From positions 1-64,000 of the forward strand of contig NZ_FNHL01000005.1 of the NCBI RefSeq assembly GCF_900103715.1: a stretch of 64,000 nt of DNA, in the 5' to 3' direction. The notes beneath the pieces are model-generated. The model was given only the letters and a program-made list of their open reading frames with translations, did not search any database and was not told the origin of the DNA. This DNA comes from Halogranum gelatinilyticum. Lineage in GTDB: Archaea; Halobacteriota; Halobacteria; Halobacteriales; Haloferacaceae. The position numbers and the translations under genes are program-made. This document shows positions 48,692 through 58,819 of this stretch, piece by piece. Positions within the stretch are counted from its first letter, which is position 1. Every line of letters starts with the position of its first letter.

Positions 48692-49618
48692 CTAAATAGC
48701 CTCTCGAACGGCGTCGTCGAACGCGATCAAAATCTGTTCGGGGACAAATTGTTCGAAGGTGACGGACCCATCAGCGAATCCAATCGTCACTCGAGGATGT
48801 AGTGGTTCGCCTGTTTCTATCGAACGAACGTCGGTCGGGAGAGATACGAGGCCGGTGGCTGCATCAAGCTCTGTGTCTCCGCGTCGAAGCAAGTCCTCGA
48901 CGATTGAGTCGACGCGGACGTCCGAGATACTCCCCGACTCGGGTTCTTTTGAGCGAACCTCGATTTCTCGGGTGTTATCGTAGGCGTTCGTATTCCGGAG
49001 TCGGAGGGTCGAATAGCCATCGACGCAGGCGTCTTCGAACCGGCCTCTGAATCCGTTATCCAAGAACGAGACTCGTGTTGCGCCATCCAGCTCGAAGTAA
49101 CTCTTGAACGCCTGGACGGTCGCATCTGCGGTTCCCCCGTCTGGGGCACGGATGGCGAGGAGTTGCGTTCTCGGTTTGAACGTCGCGACGGTCGTCGGTC
49201 GATCCTCCTTCGTGAGCGTCAGCTGTGCCTGTGATCCCGTATCGGGGACGTTGCAGACGACGAAGATTCGATCGTGCTCGCTCGTGACTGTCTGGACCTC
49301 TGACCCGTAGACGCCGGGCGACCCGACGTCACCGACTCGCCCCGTCGCGCCCTCTGGCGACACCTGGTGTAATCCGTCTACGAGATAGTAGTAGACCGTG
49401 CGGGCTCCCGCGAATTGGAGCTGTGATGCGGCTCGTCGCAGCTGGATCTGTGAGAGTTCGTTCAGAGCGTCGGCGAAGCCTCGATTATCCACGTCCATCG
49501 AGATGTCTGCTGCCTGCAGGACGCGTCGACGAGCCGCTTGTGAGGGAAGGCTCCTGATGAGTTCTTGGGGAGAGGCGTCGTTTTGGGTCGGATCCAGAGG
49601 GAGATTCATACTCTTCAT
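48692..49618 (-). CDS. Hypothetical protein (308 aa)
   Basis: The start is ATG 49618 or 49609 (MNLPLDPTQNDASPQ). An N-terminal helical region (QELIRSLPSQAARRRVLQAA) is followed by a beta-rich, repetitive-looking body (RVGDVGSPGVYGSEVQTVTS, LLAIRAPDGGTADATVQAF) and a helical end. No catalytic motif or membrane segment is visible. It is convergent with the AddA-like gene, with 15 nt between stops. Family unknown to me. Confidence 0.55.
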   Translation of the reverse strand: MKSMNLPLDPTQNDASPQELIRSLPSQAARRRVLQAADISMDVDNRGFADALNELSQIQLRRAASQLQFAGARTVYYYLVDGLHQVSPEGATGRVGDVGSPGVYGSEVQTVTSEHDRIFVVCNVPDTGSQAQLTLTKEDRPTTVATFKPRTQLLAIRAPDGGTADATVQAFKSYFELDGATRVSFLDNGFRGRFEDACVDGYSTLRLRNTNAYDNTREIEVRSKEPESGSISDVRVDSIVEDLLRRGDTELDAATGLVSLPTDVRSIETGEPLHPRVTIGFADGSVTFEQFVPEQILIAFDDAVREAI

Positions 49619-50027
49619 CTCAGCACCAGTATCTTACAACTTCTGCCATCTCTGGAGTATCTCGAACTGAGTCTCGTGTCGATGCAGTGCATTAGTCAAC
49701 GGGGGAAGTCCGTTCCTTGATCCCGTTTCGGTGAATCGTGGGTTTGTGACTTTGCGGGATCCATGCAAGTGGTTATACGACAGAAGGGTTATGATTAGCT
49801 TGACCCATGAGCCTCGATGAGGCGGTCGACGAGGCGCTGGCGATGTGCGGGATGTCGCGCAGCAAAGAGGCTGAGGAGGCGGGACGAACTGTCGCCACGC
49901 TCCAAGACTGACGGAGCAACTTGGTCGGGGTACCGACTCACGAGCGGAACCTCTCTGCGTGAAGCGTTCTACCAGTGGTTGCGTATTTTTATATGGCTCC
50001 TGCGGAAAGACTCGGTAAGGTCGACTA
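49619..50027. other. Intergenic region with possible gene remnant
   Basis: 409 nt. A 34-codon frame at 49807-49911 (MSLDEAVDEALAMCGMSRSK...) has coding-like acidic composition but is very short and may be the leftover of a larger gene. The AT-rich tract near 49985-49995 (TATTTTTATATGG) is a good TATA box for the methyltransferase gene at 50028. Confidence 0.5.
49986..49998 (+). promoter_or_regulatory. TATA box of the DUF1156 operon
   Basis: A TATTTTTATATGG string about 30-40 nt before ATG 50028 fits a leaderless haloarchaeal promoter. Confidence 0.5.
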
Positions 50028-52682
50028 ATGTCTAAGCAGGAACATTCTGAGGAATCAGAGGGGCGTTCGGAACTCCCTATCGAGCGTGGTTTTCCGATTG
50101 AGCGGGTAAACGAGATTGCTGCGAATGAAGGGCGGGCCCGGCAGCACTATCGCCCAGTATATACAATGCACAAGTGGTGGGCACGAAGACCGGGTAGTCT
50201 ATTTCGGGCCATTACTCTGTACTCACTATTAGATGATAATACGACTACGGATGATGTTGAGGTCTATGAACCTGGAGATAATCAGACTCTAGGACAGAAT
50301 GGTGTGAGTGAGGACGGGCTGGTAGAGGCAATTAGCAAGGTTTCAATGGAAGATCCGGAGACTCTCTGGGACTTCTATCCAAAGGACGTTCGTATCAAGG
50401 ACAAGAAAATTCTCGACCCATTTATGGGTGGGGGCACATCACTCGTCGAGGCTTCGAGGTTTGGAGTTGACTCGGTTGGTGTTGACCTAAATCCAGTCGC
50501 ATGGTTTGTTACGAAGAAGGAGCTTGAAGCTGGTCAAACAAGCGTAAGTCAACTGGTGGAGGAATTCAATCGGATAAAATCTGATGTTTCGGAAGAAATC
50601 CTAAAATACTACAGAACCCCGTGTCCCAATGGGGACCATGACGCGGATGTAATGTACAACTTTTGGGTGAAAGAACTTGATTGCGTCTCCTGTGGTCACA
50701 CTATTCCACTGTTTAAGGATTACCGAGTTGCTGCTGGCCGCTATGAAAACAAAGGAAAATACAACGTTCTCTGTCCTGGTTGTGATGAACTTACGCTAGT
50801 CGATGACTGGCAGGATGATAGTGTGTGTGACCAGTGTAAACACACATTTGTCCCGAAGGATGGAAGTGTCTCTCGAGGAGGATACTATAACTGCCCTGAA
50901 TGTGGACAGAAAGAATCTGTTACGGACGCAATCGCTGAACTTGGAAAGCCCAACTTAAAACTCTACGCTGTAGAGTATTATTGCCCATCTTGTGACAACT
51001 CAGGCGAAAAGAAGAGTTCCTACAAAGGCTATAAATCCGTAGAAGCAGCTGATCTGCAACTTTTCGAGGAAGCAAAACAAAAGTGGAATACGCGAACTGA
51101 CTTGCACAAATATGTGCCTGATGAAGATATTCCACCGGGCCATATGACTTCTGAACGGAATCCTGTCTTTGACCACGGATATGGGAAATGGACTGATATG
51201 TTCAATGAACGGCAACTTCTGTCGCTATCTACCCTTCTAAAATCGATTGAAAATGTGGATAACCAAAACATCCGTGAATACCTGTTACTGGCTTTTAGTG
51301 AATCTCTCAATTTCAATAATTCATTTACTGGATACCAGGCGAGTACAAACAAAATTCAGCATCTGTTCAAAACGAATTCATTTGATCCGCCCCAGCAACC
51401 CTGTGAGGCGAACCTTTGGGGCACGAAGTATGGGATGGGAAGCTTCCAGAAGACGTTCGAACTCGTGAAGAAGGGGATAGAGTATGCCAATAGTCCTACT
51501 GATCGATATGTAGATAACGGTGACACCGTTGAAACAGAGCAATTTGCTCAACCTATTGGCCTCAATTCAGAAGTCTACCAAGACGACATGAGATCTATAA
51601 CTTCTGAAAATGAGTATGACGCAGTAATTACTGACCCACCATACTACGATAATATCATCTACTCCGAGGTGGCAGATTATTTCTACGTCTGGCAGAAGAT
51701 ATTACTCGAAGGCGAATACGCAGGATTTGATCGCGATAAAACACCGCGTGTAGAATCCATCGTAACAAACCCGTTCTTGGGGAAGACTGCTGAAGACTTC
51801 GAACATGAGATGGGACAGGCCCTCGCAGTCATAAATCGGACACTGAAAAAAGACGGGACCCTCGCATTCACCTACCACCACAGTGATGGTGAGTCCTGGG
51901 GAGAGCTTCTAAAATCGCTCTGTGAAAACGATTTCGAGGTAACGGCAACTTATCCGATCAACTCTGACCTACACAAGTTTATCGGGGGGGAAGCTGTCTC
52001 ATTTGACATCGTAATTGTCGCAAGACCGACTGATAGTCGCACTCCGATCTCGTGGAATCAGCTTCGCCGGCGAATTGTAAAGACCGCACAAGTAGCACGC
52101 GAGACGCTTGAAGAAACCCGAGAACTCACTAGTGGTGATATTGGTGTCATTGAGATGGGGAAATGTTATCAGGAATACTCGAAGCATCATGGTGAGGTTC
52201 GTCGAGCTGGCGAAATCATGAGCGCAAAAGAGGTTGTTCAGGAAATTTACGGAATCATTCAGGAGGGCGAACGGGGTGAGCAAGATGTATATCTCGATCT
52301 CCTGGAAGAGAGGAAGCCCTCGTATAGCGACTTAAACAAGCATCTCAAGCGCTCCGATGCATCCGAAGAGAGGATGAAGGAAATGAGGCTGTTCCGAATG
52401 GAAAGCGGTGATTTCGTACTTTCTGATTGGAACGATGAGAAACGCCAGGCCTACGTTCAGAGTCGTGTAGAAGAAGGTAACGGCGACCTCACGAACCTCG
52501 ATAAAGCTCACTTCCTCCGCTATCGGTATGAGCATGACCGATCCCGTGAAGAATTCCTCAGCAAGTGGGATATGGACAAGCTTCAGGAGCTTTGTGAGGA
52601 TCTTGCCGCAGTTACAGGTGATGAAACATACCTGAAGATGTTAGGCGTCGATACCACTCTCGCGGAAATCTCTGACGAGTAG
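50028..52682 (+). CDS. DUF1156 adenine-specific DNA methyltransferase, copy 1
   Basis: The 884-residue protein starts with the DUF1156 signature LPIERGFPIERVNEIAANEG, then YTMHKWWARRPGSLFRAI. SAM motif I is DPFMGGGTSLVEA, followed by VGVDLNPVAW; the catalytic motif is TDPPYYDN (~residue 530). Between them lies a ~350-residue insert with zinc-ribbon pairs (CVSCGH, CPGCDE, CDQCKH, CPECGQ, CPSCDN), probably for target recognition. This is the PglX-like methylase type of BREX type 3-like systems. Codon use is clearly more AT-rich than in the neighbouring DUF499 gene and in the paralog at 56157, suggesting a separate origin. Confidence 0.88.
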   Translation: MSKQEHSEESEGRSELPIERGFPIERVNEIAANEGRARQHYRPVYTMHKWWARRPGSLFRAITLYSLLDDNTTTDDVEVYEPGDNQTLGQNGVSEDGLVEAISKVSMEDPETLWDFYPKDVRIKDKKILDPFMGGGTSLVEASRFGVDSVGVDLNPVAWFVTKKELEAGQTSVSQLVEEFNRIKSDVSEEILKYYRTPCPNGDHDADVMYNFWVKELDCVSCGHTIPLFKDYRVAAGRYENKGKYNVLCPGCDELTLVDDWQDDSVCDQCKHTFVPKDGSVSRGGYYNCPECGQKESVTDAIAELGKPNLKLYAVEYYCPSCDNSGEKKSSYKGYKSVEAADLQLFEEAKQKWNTRTDLHKYVPDEDIPPGHMTSERNPVFDHGYGKWTDMFNERQLLSLSTLLKSIENVDNQNIREYLLLAFSESLNFNNSFTGYQASTNKIQHLFKTNSFDPPQQPCEANLWGTKYGMGSFQKTFELVKKGIEYANSPTDRYVDNGDTVETEQFAQPIGLNSEVYQDDMRSITSENEYDAVITDPPYYDNIIYSEVADYFYVWQKILLEGEYAGFDRDKTPRVESIVTNPFLGKTAEDFEHEMGQALAVINRTLKKDGTLAFTYHHSDGESWGELLKSLCENDFEVTATYPINSDLHKFIGGEAVSFDIVIVARPTDSRTPISWNQLRRRIVKTAQVARETLEETRELTSGDIGVIEMGKCYQEYSKHHGEVRRAGEIMSAKEVVQEIYGIIQEGERGEQDVYLDLLEERKPSYSDLNKHLKRSDASEERMKEMRLFRMESGDFVLSDWNDEKRQAYVQSRVEEGNGDLTNLDKAHFLRYRYEHDRSREEFLSKWDMDKLQELCEDLAAVTGDETYLKMLGVDTTLAEISDE

Positions 52683-52883
52683 CTGACTAACTAAGAGTTC
52701 CTTTTTTGTGTCCTCAAACTTCCAGACAAAGCTGATAGGCCACCCTCTCCAGGAATAATAACATTACTATGTCTTTAATAACTCAATAGGGACGACAAAT
52801 ACTTGATTGAATGTATTAGTCCCGGCAAATCCGATTTTGAATACGCACTTTGATAAGAGAGTCACCCATCGTGTCAATCATAC
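52683..52883. promoter_or_regulatory. AT-rich promoter region of the DUF499 gene
   Basis: 200 nt, much more AT-rich than the following gene, with a T-run just after the stop of the methyltransferase gene (52700-52706). It probably separates two transcription units: copy 1 alone, and DUF499 with copy 2. Confidence 0.45.
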
Positions 52884-55800
52884 ATGAGCGCGGAAGGAAC
52901 TCGCAAATCCATCGATGATGTTCTGACACTCAGTCCGGAACTCACCGAGGGCGATGGCCTCATCAAGGGCCAGATTCGCCTGTACGACGTCGAAAGCGAC
53001 GCGGAGACGCTCGAATCCGACGCACGGCGGTTCTTCGACCGCACGCTGCTGACGGGCGGACTGGAGGATTCGATGAAGCGCCTCCGGGATACCCTCCAGG
53101 GCGAGGACAACATCCGTCTCCACGAAATGTACGGTCCGTACGGGACCGGGAAGTCCCACCAGATGGTGGCGATGTATCACTGCTTCAAGTCGCCGGACAT
53201 CGTCGGTGACTGGGCCAGTGACCGCATCGAAGGACTCGACGATGTGCTCCCTGAAGACGCACTCCCTGTCGTCGTCTCCCTCCAGAAGCAGCAGTACGAG
53301 TACCTCTGGGAACCGCTCTTCGAGCGCCTGGACTACGAACCGAACGAAGAGGAGTACGACGAGGACGGTGGCTACCCGACGATCGACGTCATTCAGGACG
53401 CCGTTGGCGACCGCACCGTCGCGTTCTTCATGGACGAACTCGAGGACTGGTTCGGCTCGCTCACTGGACGACGCAAGGAGGCGAACCGTGGCTTCCTCCA
53501 GGCGCTCTTCGAGACGACGTCCCGTCCGAACACGGAGTTGTTCGCGTTCGTCTCTGTGCTTCGTGAGGGCTCGGGCGTTCACGACATCCTCGCCCGCGAG
53601 AACGACCGCGTGCAGGTCAACATGTCCAACCAGGTCGACATCAAGGAGGTCCTCCGCCACCGTCTCGTCGACTCCATCGACGACCGCTCGGGTATGCGGG
53701 CGCTCGTTGACCAGTATATCGAGGCGTACGCGGATACGGACTACGTCGACCTCCCGAGCGGGCTTCGCGACGAGATGTACGAGACGTACCCGTTCCACCC
53801 CGTGCTCATCGACTCGATGAAGACGCGGTTCTTCGCTGAAACCGAATCCGGCGCGACTCGCGGGATGCTCTATCTCTTCGCCCGCGTTCTCGTCGACCGG
53901 TTCCAGGAGACCGACCTCATCACCCACGGCGAAGTCGATGCGGTGGACTACAACGACGAACTCACGCGCATCAACGTCGAGCACTCACGAGCGAATTGCT
54001 GTTTCGACGACATCACCGACCGACTCGCTGACGCCGACATCCCGTATGGACGACCCATCCTCAGCACGGTTCTCATCTACTCGCTGACCCCCGGACTCGC
54101 TGAGGGAGCAACGACCTCGGACATCGTCATCGGCACGTACCACGCTGGCGACCGCATCAACGACATCATCGTCGATCTCGAACGGCTGCAGGGAGAGGTC
54201 TACCACCTCTGGCGCTCCGACGACCGCTACGTCATCCGCGAGGACGAAAACCCGCGCTCGCTCGTCAAGAACGCGGCACGTGATGTCGAGGACGACGAGG
54301 CGATGGATCTCATCGGCGACACCGTCGAGAAACTGTTCGGCTCGGGGGCCTATGCAGTCGGATTCAACACCGATGGAACGCTCGAGAGCGTCCCAGACAG
54401 CCAGAATATCAAGGTGGTCGTGAAGAACGGCCCGTGGGATGAGGAGAGCGTTGCAGAGATTATCAAGAACCAGCCAGCTGGCCGTCAGTGGCGCAACACG
54501 CTTGCCTTCGTTCAGCCGAAGAACGGCAAATCCATCTCGCCGACGTCCCAACAAGAGAAGTTCCTCGGGAAGGCGAAGGAGGTCATCGGTGCAGACCTCC
54601 GGAAAGCAGACGAGAACCTCTCCGAAGAGATTCGAGACGACATCGAAGATCTTCACGAAGAGTACGAGGGCGAACTCCTCAAGCGACTGGAGAGCGCGTA
54701 TGGTGAACTCATCGACGGCGACGACCTCCTCAACGAGTTCGACTACGCCGCCGAAATTTCGCTAGAGAATCGGGTCGCAACCGAGCCAGTCCTGAACGCC
54801 AGCAACATCGCTGGTGCAGTCAAAGCAGACCCGTTCGACCTGCAGCGTCACGTCTGGGATATCGTTCAAGACCGCCTCAAAACCCGATCCGAGACGACCA
54901 TCGACGACATCTACGAGCAGTTCCTGATGAGTCCGACGTACCCGATTCCGGGAAGCGTCACGGACATCGTTCAGGCGGTCGAGAACGGATTAGAGGGTAA
55001 GCCTGTTCTCGCACACGATGGGAGCGGTTTCAAAGACGAACTCCGCGGCCTCACACAGGATACGGTGCTCGTTCTTGAGAGCGACGTCGAGAAGTGGTCT
55101 ACTGACGAGGTCGAATCCGAACTCCGCAGTCAGTTCGGTGCGGGTACGAAGGAAGTCGATCTCGGCACGTTCGAACTCGAGCTTCGACAGCGAACGGACG
55201 TGTGGATCTACGACCAGAGCCCCGAGGACGCCGTTAAGATGGCGGCTGGACGACTCGCGAACGCAGATCACTACGTCCTCGTCAGTGGCAGTGAAATCCT
55301 CGACAAAGTCCGCTCCGACGCCACACTCCGCGATGTCTCAGACGCCGAGACGATTGGACCGAACGAGGTTCGATCTCGGATCGAGGAAGCGATTGAGGCT
55401 GCGGGGGAAGCCAACACCAGCCAGGTTCTGACGGCAATCCGTAACGACCCAGAGGTCTATCTCCCGAAGGACGATACCGATTCCGCGTTCCGGAGCGCTG
55501 TTAGCTCGCTCCTCTCGGATGGCTACAAGATCAAGACCGGTGGCGACTACGTCAGTACCCTCGGTGACCGTGAGCCAACGTCTGTCGTCGTCGCACCGAT
55601 GGTTGCCGACGACGTCGGCGAACAAATCTTGGACCATATCCGTGGCCTCGACGAGGAGGAGACGTTCAAGGTTCAGTCGATCCAGACCAACTGCGCACCG
55701 AGCGAGTCCGAGGCTGCAGTCAAGCACTTCCTGCTCGCCAACCTCGGGAAGAGTGACCCTCACTACGTTGTTGGTGCCACCGGCTCAGAAGACCCTGCAG

Positions 55801-56117
55801 ACTGGTTCCCGGGTGCTGGGTTCCGCATCCCACCGGAGGAAGGCTGGACCTTCGAGTATCAGGGCGATAGTCCGGCAGAGATGCGGAAGGAATGGAATGA
55901 CTCCCACGAGTCCGGGTCTGTCTCCTACGGTTCCCTCTCGTTCAACACGAACGGCGACGGTGCTGCACCAGGTGGACTGCAAGGCATCGCGGAATTCCAG
56001 CTGGCACACGCAGACCTTCAGCTCGAACTCGGTCAGTCCCACGAGGTCGTCGCCGACATCCTTGAGAACATCCCGGAGGCCGCTACTGGCATCGACATCA
56101 CCATCCAGTTCGAATGA
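52884..56117 (+). CDS. DUF499 (BrxC/PglY-like) P-loop ATPase
   Basis: The 1,077-residue protein has an N-terminal ATPase with Walker A GPYGTGKSHQM (~residue 82) inside LHEMYGPYGTGKS and a likely Walker B VAFFMDELEDW. The long C-terminal part is helical with DUF499-like order (STVLIYSLTPGLAEGATTSD, VKNGPWDEESVAEI). DUF499 ATPases are the BrxC/PglY component of BREX systems, large DNA-associated ATPases that act with the methyltransferase to block phage replication. It lies between two DUF1156 methyltransferase genes, 39 nt before the second. Very GC-rich codon use fits the host. Confidence 0.85.
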   Translation: MSAEGTRKSIDDVLTLSPELTEGDGLIKGQIRLYDVESDAETLESDARRFFDRTLLTGGLEDSMKRLRDTLQGEDNIRLHEMYGPYGTGKSHQMVAMYHCFKSPDIVGDWASDRIEGLDDVLPEDALPVVVSLQKQQYEYLWEPLFERLDYEPNEEEYDEDGGYPTIDVIQDAVGDRTVAFFMDELEDWFGSLTGRRKEANRGFLQALFETTSRPNTELFAFVSVLREGSGVHDILARENDRVQVNMSNQVDIKEVLRHRLVDSIDDRSGMRALVDQYIEAYADTDYVDLPSGLRDEMYETYPFHPVLIDSMKTRFFAETESGATRGMLYLFARVLVDRFQETDLITHGEVDAVDYNDELTRINVEHSRANCCFDDITDRLADADIPYGRPILSTVLIYSLTPGLAEGATTSDIVIGTYHAGDRINDIIVDLERLQGEVYHLWRSDDRYVIREDENPRSLVKNAARDVEDDEAMDLIGDTVEKLFGSGAYAVGFNTDGTLESVPDSQNIKVVVKNGPWDEESVAEIIKNQPAGRQWRNTLAFVQPKNGKSISPTSQQEKFLGKAKEVIGADLRKADENLSEEIRDDIEDLHEEYEGELLKRLESAYGELIDGDDLLNEFDYAAEISLENRVATEPVLNASNIAGAVKADPFDLQRHVWDIVQDRLKTRSETTIDDIYEQFLMSPTYPIPGSVTDIVQAVENGLEGKPVLAHDGSGFKDELRGLTQDTVLVLESDVEKWSTDEVESELRSQFGAGTKEVDLGTFELELRQRTDVWIYDQSPEDAVKMAAGRLANADHYVLVSGSEILDKVRSDATLRDVSDAETIGPNEVRSRIEEAIEAAGEANTSQVLTAIRNDPEVYLPKDDTDSAFRSAVSSLLSDGYKIKTGGDYVSTLGDREPTSVVVAPMVADDVGEQILDHIRGLDEEETFKVQSIQTNCAPSESEAAVKHFLLANLGKSDPHYVVGATGSEDPADWFPGAGFRIPPEEGWTFEYQGDSPAEMRKEWNDSHESGSVSYGSLSFNTNGDGAAPGGLQGIAEFQLAHADLQLELGQSHEVVADILENIPEAATGIDITIQFE

Positions 56118-56156
56118 CGCACACGTTCAAATATCAAGACGAAGCCACCACCCACC

Positions 56157-58784
56157 ATGCCTGACCCAGACGTGGATTCGCGGGAAGAGCTCCCCATCGA
56201 GCGTGGCTTCCCCATCGAGCAAGTGAATGACCTTGCTGACCGCGAAGGGCGGGCTAAACTCTACTACCGCCCTCTTTCCACGATGCACAAATGGTGGGCT
56301 AGACAGCTTGGGAGCGTCTTCAGAGCGATTTCGCTCTACACATTAGTCGACGACCCGTCTTCAGTCGACGTCCGAGAGCCCGGAAAAGAGGAGATGAATC
56401 TCTCTGATTTCGCGGAGGGTACTGAGAAATCCTCTACCGAAGCTGATCTCTCGCAGCTCGTCGATGCCGTCAGTCTACAAAATCCCGACGCTCTCTGGAG
56501 TCTGTATCCGAAGGACGTCGGCGTGAGCGACAAGACCGTCCTCGACCCGTTCATGGGTGGCGGAACAAGCCTCATGGAAGCGATTCGGTTCGGTGCAGAC
56601 GTCACTGGCGTCGACCTGAACCCTGTCGCGTGGTTCATAACGAAGAAGGAAATGGAGGCCCACGAGATAGACCCTGATGAGCTTCAACAGGCCTTCGAGG
56701 ATGTGCGGGATGAAGTAGCAGAGGAGCTCAAATCGCACTATCAAACAGCGTGCCCTCACGACGACGCCCATGTCGCTGATATCATGTACGCGCTCTGGGT
56801 ACGGAAGTTAGACTGCACGTCTTGTGGTGAGACGATCCCTCTGTTCAAAGACTATCGAGTTGCGAACGGACGATACGAAAACGACGACAAGTACAACGTC
56901 TACTGCCCCGAATGCGAGTCGGTCTTTTTGACCGATGATTACCGGTCTGAGTCGACCTGTACGGAGTGTGGGCATGAGTATATCCCAGCAAACGGGCCGG
57001 TGTCACGTGGGGGTAACTACGGCTGTCCCTCCTGTGGACTCAAATACTCCATCGTTGATGCTATCGCTGACGGTCAGTCTTACTCTGAAGACCTCTACGC
57101 TATCGAATACTACTGTACGAGCTGCGACGACGAAGGGAAAGAACGGTCGACCGTCAAGGGCTACAAAGCGGCCACTGACGAGGACTTGGCCCAGTTCACC
57201 CACGCGAAGGACCAGTGGGAGGCTTCTGAGACGCTAGGTGAGTATGCACCTGATGGTGATATCCCTGAAGGAGCCATTACAGCTGCTTCTCGGATCAACG
57301 GCAACGACGTGTTCAGCCACGGCTACAAAACGTGGCAGGATATGTTCAACCCACGTCAACTCTACTGCCTCTCCACCCTTCTCTCAGCAATAGATACAAT
57401 CGAAAATCAGCAGATCAAGGAGTATCTGCTCCTTGCGTTCAGTGATTCACTCATGTTCCAGAACAACTTCGCTCTCTACAGTATATCTGGAACAAAGATC
57501 GAGGGCATCTTCAGACAGAATTCGTACACGCCACTTGTCGAATACGCTGAAAACAACGTCTGGGGTACGAGGGCTGGACGTGGGACATTCCAGAACACAT
57601 GGGAGAAGATTGTCGACGCCGTCGAGTTCGCTCACTACCCAACGGAACGGTATCTGGAAGACGGGGAGCTCAAGCAAACAGACCCGTTCGAGACCCCTGT
57701 TGGTGGAGACTACACCCTACTGCAAGGAGATGTTCGAGAAGTCGATCTCGAGACGGACTATGATGCCATCATCACTGACCCACCGTATTATGACAATGTG
57801 ATCTACTCTGAGGTTTCAGACTTCTTCTACGCATGGCAACGGCTCCTCTTAGCTGATGAGTACCCTTGCTTTGACGCTGAAAACACCCCTCGACAGAAGA
57901 GTGTCGTCGCAAACCCTGCTGTGAATAAGGACGACACCAGCTTCGAGGCAGAGATCAAACAGTCGTTCTCGCGATTGCGAACGGTGTTGAAGGACGATGG
58001 CGTTCTCGTGTTCACGTACCGTCACGGAGGGAAGAAGTCCTGGGGAGCGCTGTTACAGTCGCTGTGCGATGAAGGGTTTGACGTCACAGCAACGTATCCG
58101 ATTTCAGCAAACCTCAGCGAGTTCGTAATGGGGGAGGGACTCAGTTTCAGCGTCATCGTCGTTGCTCGTCCTGCAGGAAAGCGCGAACCAGTTAGCTGGT
58201 CCTCTCTACGGCGACGAATGCACAGAGAAGCACGTCAGGCCCGAGAGAACATACGAGAGGGTCAAACCCTATCTGAGGGAGACATCAGTGTTGTCGAGCT
58301 TGGCCGATGTTTCCGTGAATACTCCAAGCACCACAAAAAAGTTCATCGAGAAGGGGCCGTGATGAACGCCACCGAAGTCGTTGAACAAATATACGATATC
58401 ATCGCTGGAGACGTCACTCCTGACCAGATTTACCTCGATCTATTAGCAATGGAAGCACCCACGATCGAGGATGTAACCCGCCTCTGCCGGGGTACGAACG
58501 TCAAACCCGCTGACCTACGTAGCCGGGCGCTTTTCGATCCAGAGCCCGAATTCAAATTGGCTCGATGGGACGATGAGAAACGCCTCGCCTATCTCAAGGA
58601 GAAGACTGTGGACTCGCTCTCTGCCTTGGAGAGAGTACAGCTCCTTCGGTACGAAGCGGCTCAAGAGACATCGACGATAGAGAAACTTCGCGGGATGGAA
58701 GTCACTGGGGCGATGCTCGACGTAGCAACAGACCTTGCGAATCTCACTGGTGATGAGGAATATCGTCGGCTCTTGAGGGACTAA
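56157..58784 (+). CDS. DUF1156 adenine-specific DNA methyltransferase, copy 2
   Basis: The 875-residue paralog of the gene at 50028 shares nearly all motifs: LPIERGFPIEQVNDLADREG, STMHKWWARQLGSVFRAI, DPFMGGGTSLMEA, TGVDLNPVAW, TDPPYYDN and the zinc-ribbon insert (CTSCGE, CPECES, CTECGH, CPSCGL, CTSCDD). It follows the DUF499 gene by 39 nt, so they are co-transcribed. The two copies differ throughout, especially at the ends and in base composition, so they are not a recent tandem duplication. They may recognise different sequences or form a heterodimer. Confidence 0.88.
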   Translation: MPDPDVDSREELPIERGFPIEQVNDLADREGRAKLYYRPLSTMHKWWARQLGSVFRAISLYTLVDDPSSVDVREPGKEEMNLSDFAEGTEKSSTEADLSQLVDAVSLQNPDALWSLYPKDVGVSDKTVLDPFMGGGTSLMEAIRFGADVTGVDLNPVAWFITKKEMEAHEIDPDELQQAFEDVRDEVAEELKSHYQTACPHDDAHVADIMYALWVRKLDCTSCGETIPLFKDYRVANGRYENDDKYNVYCPECESVFLTDDYRSESTCTECGHEYIPANGPVSRGGNYGCPSCGLKYSIVDAIADGQSYSEDLYAIEYYCTSCDDEGKERSTVKGYKAATDEDLAQFTHAKDQWEASETLGEYAPDGDIPEGAITAASRINGNDVFSHGYKTWQDMFNPRQLYCLSTLLSAIDTIENQQIKEYLLLAFSDSLMFQNNFALYSISGTKIEGIFRQNSYTPLVEYAENNVWGTRAGRGTFQNTWEKIVDAVEFAHYPTERYLEDGELKQTDPFETPVGGDYTLLQGDVREVDLETDYDAIITDPPYYDNVIYSEVSDFFYAWQRLLLADEYPCFDAENTPRQKSVVANPAVNKDDTSFEAEIKQSFSRLRTVLKDDGVLVFTYRHGGKKSWGALLQSLCDEGFDVTATYPISANLSEFVMGEGLSFSVIVVARPAGKREPVSWSSLRRRMHREARQARENIREGQTLSEGDISVVELGRCFREYSKHHKKVHREGAVMNATEVVEQIYDIIAGDVTPDQIYLDLLAMEAPTIEDVTRLCRGTNVKPADLRSRALFDPEPEFKLARWDDEKRLAYLKEKTVDSLSALERVQLLRYEAAQETSTIEKLRGMEVTGAMLDVATDLANLTGDEEYRRLLRD

Positions 58785-58819
58785 CGTATTTCACACCCCA
58801 GTGAGTCGTTCAGAATGAC

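Noticed and set aside
52878-53984. 368-codon minus-strand open frame antisense to the DUF499 gene
   Set aside because: Hydrophobic Val/Arg/Asp-rich shadow of a very GC-rich gene with clear P-loop motifs on the plus strand.
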